This document shows positions 57,033 to 64,000 of a stretch of DNA of 64,000 nucleotides, in pieces (the first letter of the stretch is position 1; each line of letters begins with the position of its first letter). Under the pieces are notes generated by a model. The model saw only the letters and a list, made by a program, of their open reading frames with translations. It was not told the origin of the DNA and made no database searches. The stretch is from Tetmemena sp. SeJ-2015 (lineage: Eukaryota; Ciliophora; Spirotrichea; Sporadotrichida; Oxytrichidae): positions 1-64,000 of the forward strand of contig JAJKFJ010022890.1 of assembly GCA_027382625.1 (NCBI GenBank). Direction: 5' to 3'. The position numbers were made by a program, and so were the translations under genes.

Positions 57033-57060
57033 TTTTACTTTACTTTACTTTACTTTACTA
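57033..57060. repeat. Pentanucleotide microsatellite (CTTTA)n
   Basis: About five tandem units of TTTAC. Confidence 0.8.
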
Positions 57061-57292
57061 TTGAGTATCGTTTTTTCTTTGCAGAAATCGGAAGGGTACT
57101 TGTAGAGATCTCCGAATTTCGATCGTGGTAGGAAGGAGCTAAATTTCGAGTACGAGAACATGCCTGCTTCGTCTTAATGGATTAAATTAAGTTAAATAAT
57201 TAATTGGAGAAAGGCCTTATCAATATCCTTTAGAGTTTATTTGATTTTCTTAGACCACCCTAAACTATCAAATTCCTATATATATATATATT

Positions 57293-57502
57293 ATGATTAT
57301 TAATATCAACGAACTCAACAACGAAGTATTGGAATGCGAACTCAGCAGCAACAACCAACAAGAACTTGAAGTTGTTAAAGAAGCGCTCGAAATTAAATCA
57401 TTTATTCTCCGATCTTTCTTGATGCAATCTGATCATCAATTTATCAACAATTATACTAGCTTTCTTGCTTATTTAATATATAAAATATATTGTGCAAAAT
57501 GA
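57293..57502 (+). CDS. 69-aa ORF, unknown, next to Ca2+-ATPase segments
   Basis: ATG 57293 to TGA. The N-terminal half is acidic and Asn/Gln-rich (NINELNNEVLECELSSNNQQ, then ELEVVKEALEIK) and coding-like. The C-terminal half is Tyr/Ile-rich. It starts after a (TA)n stretch. It could be a small gene or a segment of a scrambled gene. Confidence 0.4.
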   Translation: MIININELNNEVLECELSSNNQQELEVVKEALEIKSFILRSFLMQSDHQFINNYTSFLAYLIYKIYCAK

Positions 57503-57589
57503 TTGTGTGAGATTTGAATAAAATAAGAATAATAGTGATTGAGCATATGCAAACAATAAGAATGCGAAGAAATATTTGCTAGCTATGAA

Positions 57590-57694
57590 TCACTGAAGGA
57601 ATGGCTCCTTAACTTGGTCTTTCTTGTTGAGTTGAGAAAGCTTGGCGAAGAATCCTGACTCTGAAGTCTGGCCAGCCATATAAATAAGTGGAGT
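57590..57694 (-). CDS. Minus-strand coding segment, possible C-terminus of the Ca2+-ATPase
   Basis: The minus strand reads IINTPLIYMAGQTSESGFFA, then KLSQLNKKDQVKEPFLQ and TGA (57592-57590). Codons end often in C or G, as in the neighbouring ATPase segments. It lies immediately beside them but inverted. It could be the cytosolic tail of that protein, which would make it an inverted germline segment. It has no conserved motif, so the assignment is inference. Confidence 0.4.
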   Translation of the reverse strand, partial: TPLIYMAGQTSESGFFAKLSQLNKKDQVKEPFLQ

Positions 57695-57727
57695 ATTAAT
57701 AATTGCTGGAAGGATAAATAATTAGTT

Positions 57728-57892
57728 GAGTTCGGTGGAACTATCTTCAGAACTGCTCCCCTTGAATGGGATCAGCACCTTACCTGCTTCTGCTTCGGTA
57801 TTGGAGCTCTATTTGTGAACCTTGGACTTAAGTTCCTCCCTGAGGGTGAGATTAAATATATGGCAATGAAAAATGGGTTCCCTCAGATATGA
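57728..57892 (+). CDS. Segment of plasma-membrane-type Ca2+-ATPase (last membrane helices, M9-M10)
   Basis: The frame reads EFGGTIFRTAPLEWDQHLT then CFCFGIGALFVNLGLKFLPE, and ends in TGA. It matches the M9-M10 region of P2B ATPases, where a (V/E)xGG motif precedes LxWxQ-W and a final helix ending in LP. These enzymes pump Ca2+ across the plasma or alveolar membrane. Only about 55 codons are present. In the protein this part follows the segment at 57920-58050, but in the DNA it precedes it. Confidence 0.7.
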   Translation, partial: EFGGTIFRTAPLEWDQHLTCFCFGIGALFVNLGLKFLPEGEIKYMAMKNGFPQI

Positions 57893-57919
57893 GCAAGTTC
57901 AAGAAATTGATATAATAGG

Positions 57920-58050
57920 ATTGACTTCTACGGACAAACTGGATCAGTTGAACTCGAAATCGCCAAGATTTACAAGTTGCAACACTACACTATGATCTTC
58001 CACACCTTCGTCCTCATGTCTCTCTTCAATCAGATTGCATCATATATTGC
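57920..58050 (+). CDS. Segment of plasma-membrane-type Ca2+-ATPase (M7-M8 region)
   Basis: The frame reads DFYGQTGSVELEIAKIYKL then QHYTMIFHTFVLMSLFNQI. This is the signature of P2B ATPases just before and within M8 (HYTIVFNTFVLMQLFNEIN in the animal enzymes, from memory of the family). Two TGA codons and AT-rich sequence separate it from the upstream M9-M10 segment. No headpiece motifs (DKTGT, GDGxND) occur in the window, so the rest of the gene is elsewhere. Confidence 0.75.
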
Positions 58051-58054
58051 TTTT

Positions 58055-60205
58055 TTTCCAATTTAAACAGTTTTATAATTTGTTATTTAAAATTAAGTTT
58101 TTGAAAAATTAAACTAATATTTTTAAAAAATATATTAAATTTATTTATTTTTTTTTTATATCTTATAATATTATAACAGATTATATAAATAGTTTAAAGC
58201 ATTTACTGAGTATTTAATACAATTACTCTTACTCACATTAAGTTAATATCATTATATATTTTTATAACATAATAATGTTAAATATTTTTTTGAAAGTCAT
58301 AAAGATTATTAAATAAAAGTTTAACTTTCCTTTTAAAATTTAGCATATTAAAATTTGAACCCCTTTTTAAACGAACCAAATAATCCCAAATTCTTGATTT
58401 TTAAGTTATTTATTTAAAGAAATCAATAAATTTTTTAATTTATTGCCAATCATGATTTTTTAATATTTTTTAAAAATTTAATTAAAAATTGGGTTTATTT
58501 ATTTTAAAACGTTATTACTTATTTTTTTATATTTAATTACATAACTTGATAATCTCTTAATTAATCCAAACTAATATATTTTATTACACTAATTTAAAAT
58601 ATGTATTCTAAAGAATAATTGTATTTTAAATGATATCTAAGAATAAATATTAAACAATTAAACCAGCCATGAGAAAGAAAAAATAAGAAAATATATAGGT
58701 AAATATTTTGAAACATAGAAGTATCTATAAAATTGATAAAATTTTTTAATTTTAATGAGCTAAGAAGCTCAACTTTCTTATAGATATTTTGAATATTGAT
58801 AGGAGAGGTTATAATTCTTTTGCTTTTCTGATCGTTTAAATTGTTTTGGGTGCCTAAGATCTTTTATTTTTTGTCATACTAGTTTGCTATTATTGTTGGT
58901 TCAATTGGCTTCTTCAATTTGTCACACTGTTGCTTGCTTAAATTTGAGCCCTCCTCTGCTAATACAGAAGCTTTAGTCTCAAATTAGTATATCCTTCTCA
59001 AGTTCCATAGTAAAGCAAAATTAAATTTTGGAGAATTTTCAATCCTAGAGCTAAAGCATCCTCATCGAAGGCATCAGAATTAATTATTGGGGACATCTAA
59101 ATTATTAAATCTAAATAACCCTCCCTCGATTAAGAACTTAAAAAAAAAATTAATCAGTCGTTATGCCTCGCTGTAATCTCCTACTAAAATAGGCAGTTGA
59201 TCTAAGTGTAGCCAGTTGCACTGATTGGAGAATTATGAGAGTATCTTGATGACCTTTATGTGAATTCCATTAAATTTTCTACTGTAAATCCTTCGATCTG
59301 AGGCACTGCGCTGACGATTTATTTGCTCCGCTTGAGATACTACAGGATTAATTGCCAACAAAGTACTTACATTTTTTTGCCAGTTATGATGCTTTTAAAG
59401 AAATAAATATTGATACAAGTAAGCCTTAGAGGATATTTTTGGCAATCCTGGCTTTAGAAATCATAGAACTCTTAAACGCTCCCTATCTTCTCCCGACCTT
59501 GTGCACACTAACGTTATAGTAGTTCATCCTTTTCTCCTTCTTTAAGTTTTAGGTCTTTAACCTCTAAAAAATTAAATCAGTATTTTTTTTTAAAAAATTG
59601 TTAGCATTCATTAAAAAAGGGAGCGCCCTTCCTTCAGTAGAATATCTAAAAATGGAAGTCTTAAAATAAAAAACTTAATCTGCAAATAATAAATTATAAG
59701 AAATCAAACAAATTAATCACTTATAAAAAGGTAAAATCAAAAATTTCCGACATTTTCCTAAAGGAAAAAGAGTTTTTAGATGGCGAGGATAAAAACGAAG
59801 TGGAGAGAGTGATTATTCCAAATCAATGCATGATAATGTTTAAATCGCTAACTTCTCAGGGTTAAGCTCTTTACTCTTGGAATACATCCAATAAAAAAAT
59901 TAGCGATTTGGTGATGGAAGGTTTGTATCTTTTGAGGTACAAGCCCAAACAAGCTGATAACTAGTCCTTAGATAAATTAGTGAAACTAGGCTAAAAAACG
60001 TAAGTTTGAAAACCAATTACTGAATTAAATAACGAACTTGGGATCGGAGGAGAAATGCTTCATTTGAGCGTTTCAAGTTATAACAAAGTTCAGGGGAGAA
60101 AGTCACAAACAAAAGAGTATAATAAAGTGCAACTAATTAACAAGTTCAAGGCGTTAGATCCACTTAAGAACGACATCATCATTAGAATATTCCTCCGAGC
60201 TCAAA
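58055..60205. other. Extremely AT-rich region with no gene recognised
   Basis: 58080-58760 exceeds 80% A+T by eye with long A and T runs. The remainder contains no TIR pair and no convincing coding segment. Confidence 0.4.
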
Positions 60206-60209
60206 ATTA

Positions 60210-60875
60210 TATGCCAAATACGAATAGTTGATTGGTGAGTGTTATATCTATAAAATAAATTAGTTATAATTTTTTTTTAGTGTGAACCCTTGACTGTTTA
60301 TGAGGATAGAGGATTTAAATGACTAACTCAAAGAAATAATACTAGGCAACTATGCTTACACTGCCTAAATTTAGTAATTGTTTATTTATTTGGTTTGCCA
60401 GGTTCAATTTTCTTGCTCCTTAATGTCTTTTTCACATTAATTAGAATCATCAACAACATATCCCATCTAACTGAATATGACTTTTGTACCTTTGGTTTTT
60501 ATGTTTAAAGGCGAATGTCTTTTTTTATTTTGAAGTCGGAGTGAGCTTCTTGTTGTATCTGACGAGCTTGGTGGAGGTTCTAAATTCAATAATCTTTAAT
60601 TTTTTTTTGGACTTTTAAAAGTTTGCACGTACCTATGGAAGAAGAAAAAATTTATTCAGTAGGTCAATTTGTTCTAAAAAAACCCCACAAAAAGGAACTC
60701 AAAAGGAGATAAAACACCCTTCCCCATTTTATTTTTAAATTAATGGGGTTTATTAAATTTTTAAAAAAAATTTAAAAACAGGCGAAAAATTGGGATTTTT
60801 TCCCAACAAAAATTTAAAAGTTTATTTTTTTTTTGATATGGGCTCGAAAATTCAACTATTTGTATTAGGCCTATA
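60210..60875. mobile_element. TIR element J (666 bp)
   Basis: The left end is TATGCCAAATACGAATAGTT then GATTGGTGAG. The right end, inverted, is TATAGGCCTAATACAAATAG, then TTGAATTTTCGAG. Size and ends resemble elements F and I. The right half is smeared by homopolymer runs. Confidence 0.55.
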
Positions 60876-60879
60876 ATTT

Positions 60880-62570
60880 TGGGGGTTAAACCCCTTTTTT
60901 TAATGCGGGGGAAATTTTTTCCCCATTAAAATAAAAATATTGGAAAATCAAATTGAATAAACTTTAAGAATGCAAGAGAGACTCTTAAAACTCAGGCTAC
61001 ATACTAGCATAGCGATTTCAGTTATCTTAGAATAAAGTGAAGAAAATTATCGTTTAACATGGAAGCTAACTCCAGTGACCATTGTGATCCGGGAAAAAAA
61101 AATTTAAATAAAATAATTAAAAGAAAAAAAGAAAAAAAATCTTTTTTTTGGAAATTTTTTTTGGGGGTTTGAAAAAAAAGTTTTGAAAAAAATTGAGAGG
61201 TAAACGGTTGTTTACTAATACATTAAAAATATGTTCAAGGTAAAGTCAATCAATAATATCTATGAAGCTTAATTAATTTTACCATCACCTCGCGAAGAGG
61301 ATGAGGAAGATAAATCTTTTCGGCAGACTCTCCCAAATAAGTATAATAGCAGTGTTGAGCAATGTTGAGCAGTATAAACAGCGCATGCTTCACAGTCAAT
61401 TCCGGCTCTAACAACAGCAAAAATGTCTTTGATTTTCTTCTAAAGCTCTAGTTTAATCTCCGAATGAGGATACTGGTAGTTCTATTTAATTTGGTTTGAC
61501 AAAAAATTAACCACATAACGCTCTCTTTAAGTAAAAAAATTCAAAACATTCTGGCCATGTTTTTGGGGTAAAATAATTTTTTTTCCACCTGTTGAACGGG
61601 TTTTAAAATTTTTTTAATGCAAAAACCTCGAAATTGTGCAAAAATTTCAAGCAGTTGGCAGCTTAAGTGGAGAAAAAGAGGCATTGAAAGAATTCAGACT
61701 GTTCATTAAAAAATAATAAGGGTGGGTAAGCCGTCATTAAAACTAAATGGACTGGAGACTAAGTTTTTACAAAAAGACTTTGTTTCAAGCCCTTTAGAAT
61801 TTCTCTCTTGGGCTACTGTGATGTGAGTTCGGGAAAATTCAACCCGAATTAACCTTTAAGCCTTTTTTTTTTAAAAATTTTTTAAAAATTTGAGACAACG
61901 GGTTTTTTTCTTTTATTGTGATTTAATAAGCTTCTCTCCCAGTATTTGTAATTAATTGTCTAATTGCAAGTATCCTTGAATAGAACTAATATTTTATAAA
62001 TTAGTCTGACTGAACTTCAGAAACAATTTGAAGATTAAAAACTCAGAAATACCTGCCAATTCAACATTTGTCTGTCCGCTTATTAATAAACTAATAAGGA
62101 ATTTTTGCAATACTCTCGTTTTAATTAAAGCAAGCTTTGGATTAAATTAATAAAAGCCTCTCGCTGATGTTCAACTGTTTGGTTAAAAATGAGGTACTAA
62201 AGTAGGTTAGACAAGATATGATTTATCATCTTTTATTAGTCTTTGCTTTTCACTATTTAGTAAATTTAGAGAAAAGATAATAGCCTAACCGGAATAGAGA
62301 GGTCACTCAAAGAAATTAATGTTTTTGTATGTTTATAATTTACAATCATAAACAAAGCTCAGTAATATTGACAACATATAGCCGATAAAGTTCATGCAAG
62401 AGTATAGGGAAAGAAATAAAAAATGGAGAAAATTAAAAAATAGAAATTCAATTATGGGATAGGAGAAATAAATAGCATATCTTATGTTTTAGGTAATTAA
62501 ATTTAAATAAAAGATTACATATTATTGACTAAAATCAAATTGCCTTCTTTCTTGATCGGCTGATAGTTTT
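60880..62570. other. AT-rich, partly homopolymer-smeared region
   Basis: Runs such as TTTTTTTT, AAAAAAA and GGGGG, at densities not seen elsewhere, suggest poor consensus between 60650 and 61900. No gene recognised. Confidence 0.45.
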
Positions 62571-62572
62571 AT

Positions 62573-62610
62573 TATAGGATGAATACGAAAGGGTGATCGT
62601 AGTTTTGTAG
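62573..62610 (+). repeat. Unpaired TIR (left end), best match to the consensus
   Basis: TATAGGATGAATACGAAAGG then GTGATCGTAG. No right partner before the end of the window, so the element (U) may continue beyond it. Confidence 0.6.
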
Positions 62611-62633
62611 AAAAATATGAAATAAATGCAAAG

Positions 62634-63284
62634 TCATCCTAATATGAAGTCTTCACATAACCTACTATTTTAAACCCCATTAGTTTGAAGATTAAAAGTT
62701 AAATTACATTCTGTTCTTTTATATAAAAGTCTAAAAAGATCAGTAATCGATAATTTAAAATTAACCTCTCTAATTTGTTTATTAGTTTATTGGTTTATAT
62801 TCAGGCGTTATTCTGAAAAATAATCCAACTTCCATTTCCACCAATCCACTAACTTGTACAGATGGTTATTGAGATTAGAATGAGGTTTTAACTTAATAAG
62901 AAGAGCTTATTTTTATAGAATTTTATGGCTTAAATAACTTTAGTGATTGAGGATTGCTGAAGCATAACCAAACAAACATAGTGCAGTGCATATTAAAAAG
63001 TTTAAGGTGCTCATTTATTGCTGCTTCCTTCCTCTAGAGTGGCATCTAGAGTACAGGCATTTGTTGAAATCCTCTGTCTTGTCGTCTACCCTGTGTATAA
63101 GAAGCTTGTCCTTGATCAACCGGTCTTCAAAGAAGCCAGCTAGCTGCATTTATGTGAGTGGGAAGCCCTGGCCGTCCTTCCTTCCCTCACGCGTCATCTT
63201 CACATATACTCTTCTATTCTTGTAGGACTCGAGGTGCTCGCCCTTATGAAACTCATGGAAGAAGCTGTGTACAAGTGTCTGCAT
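62634..63284 (-). CDS. Coding segment, unknown protein (minus strand)
   Basis: ATG 63284 to TGA 62636-62634, 216 codons with TAA/TAG as Gln. The first 90 codons are strongly coding-like and G+C-richer (SFFHEFHKGEHLESYKNRR, then KMTREGRKDGQGFPLTQMQL, then DKLLIHRVDDKTEDFNKCLY). The rest is AT-rich and may be chance extension. The plus-strand frame at 62986-63225 is its shadow. A GATATGCAG just at the start could be a 3' splice site, so ATG may not be the true start. It lies just inside the unpaired TIR at 62573. Not recognised. Confidence 0.45.
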
Positions 63285-63389
63285 ATCACAAACCGGAGTA
63301 ATTAATTTTAAGCATTTTAATGACGTTAATAGAAATAAATATAATATCCTCGCTTTAGAAGATCAGCCATTCTTCTTTGAGAGTCAGAA

Positions 63390-63640
63390 TCAAACCTTTC
63401 AATAAAATAACCGGACTTCAGGACTTCTACCCAAAAATATAAATTATTTGCTTGGGTAGAGAATATTGCAGCAATAACAAGAACGTGCAGTACGTGGAGT
63501 TCTTCGAGTCAGAGGATATGTGGAAATAACTGATCAATGATTTGATTGAGCATGATGAAGAGATCAAATTCCAGCTCTCAATACAGGCCCACCTTATGAT
63601 GTCTCTGGTCTCATTCTCACCTTTTAATCAATAGGCATGA
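63390..63640 (+). CDS. Coding segment, unknown protein (plus strand)
   Basis: The plus-strand frame reads QDFYPKIQIICLGREYCSN, then VQYVEFFESEDMWKQLINDL and IEHDEEIKFQLSIQAHL, and ends in TGA 63638-63640. Codons such as GTG CAG TAC GTG GAG TTC TTC GAG show real coding bias on this strand. It lies between two minus-strand coding segments. No domain is recognised. Confidence 0.45.
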
Positions 63641-63641
63641 A

Positions 63642-63758
63642 TCAATTTGTTTGAGGAGGTTCCTTTAAATCTTCTGCAAGAAAATCGCTATCCTGCTCGA
63701 GGTAGTCTTGTAATATCTAGTTGACAAAGTTACGTTCGCTGCGGTATTCTGGTATGGG
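63642..63758 (-). CDS. Coding segment, unknown protein (minus strand)
   Basis: The minus strand reads RSERNFVNQILQDYLEQDSD then FLAEDLKEPPQTN and TGA (63644-63642). It uses TAG for one Gln. Coding-like composition, directly abutting the plus-strand segment. Confidence 0.4.
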
Positions 63759-63759
63759 T

Positions 63760-64000
63760 CAGCCTAAACGGCGATAAAACATTAATAAAAACATAGGCTA
63801 CTACCTGTCTTGCGCTGCTATTTTAACATTGCAAGTAAAGACGCAATTTTTAAGCATCTGAAAAAAGAAATCGGTTCTACACTAATGCACTAATGTAAAA
63901 TTTGAAAAGGCAAATGAATTTTGTTAGAAGCCAATAAAATTCTACGAGTTTTGTAGAAGAGTCAATTACATTTTATAAGTACCTTGACATCAGTGCTCGC
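63760..64000. other. Window end, no gene recognised
   Basis: AT-rich. Nothing supported. Confidence 0.3.

Noticed and set aside
1..64000. CRISPR arrays, bacterial operons, prophage
   Set aside because: No spaced direct repeats, no Shine-Dalgarno-led gene runs. The introns, reassigned stops and transposon type are eukaryotic (ciliate).

Overview
The window looks like micronuclear (germline) DNA of a ciliate, most likely a spirotrich/hypotrich. It is about two-thirds A+T and dense in transposons and short inverted-repeat elements. Genes appear only as short coding islands. In recognisable proteins TAA and TAG are read through where glutamine fits, with TGA as the usual stop. The best example is a C2H2 zinc finger whose first cysteine follows an in-frame TAG, in both copies of a transposon. 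Frameshifts about every 100-300 bp, plus stretches of smeared homopolymers (about 420-720, 4380-4500, 60650-61900), mean every ORF boundary here is approximate. Because TGA is nearly the only stop, open frames of 150-250 codons arise by chance in this composition. Coding calls therefore rest on homology, amino-acid composition or repeat conservation, not on length.

Layout. 1-4400: a short ORF, then an inverted, rough copy (A) of a TBE-like transposon. 5170-13070: host-like coding islands and two adjacent TIR elements, one carrying a ubiquitin-like pseudogene. 13345-16806: a kinase-gene fragment, a 1.3-kb TIR element (D1) with a perfect palindrome nested in it, a second ubiquitin-like pseudogene and another TIR element. 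18954-19409: a fold-back element. 20770-25269: the complete TBE-like transposon (B), with a DD34E transposase, a second protein on the opposite strand, and a zinc-finger plus kinase-like protein. 27568-28177: a long palindrome with transposon-like ends. 32670-33880: a tract made almost only of A and C. 34325-38226: elements D2, G and M, then a host-like gene. 40.8-46.4 kb: coding islands, a kinase fragment and an old inactivated transposase. 47.8-52.5 kb: elements H and C (C is an internal deletion derivative of B) and several ORFs. 53.2-56.9 kb: palindrome K, element T, a gene island and element I. 57.3-58.05 kb: pieces of a plasma-membrane-type Ca2+-ATPase in non-linear order. 60-64 kb: element J, an unpaired TIR, and coding segments that alternate strand.

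The unifying signal is a terminal motif close to TATAGGATGAATACGAAAGG, followed by GTGATCG. It occurs in inverted pairs around about a dozen segments with mostly unrelated interiors. B carries the same ends and encodes a Tc1/IS630-type transposase, so the short elements are probably non-autonomous passengers. Some hold gene-derived sequence, like Pack-MITEs. The first bases (TATAGG) also resemble the known ends of Tc1/mariner-derived ciliate IESs. The out-of-order Ca2+-ATPase segments suggest germline gene scrambling.
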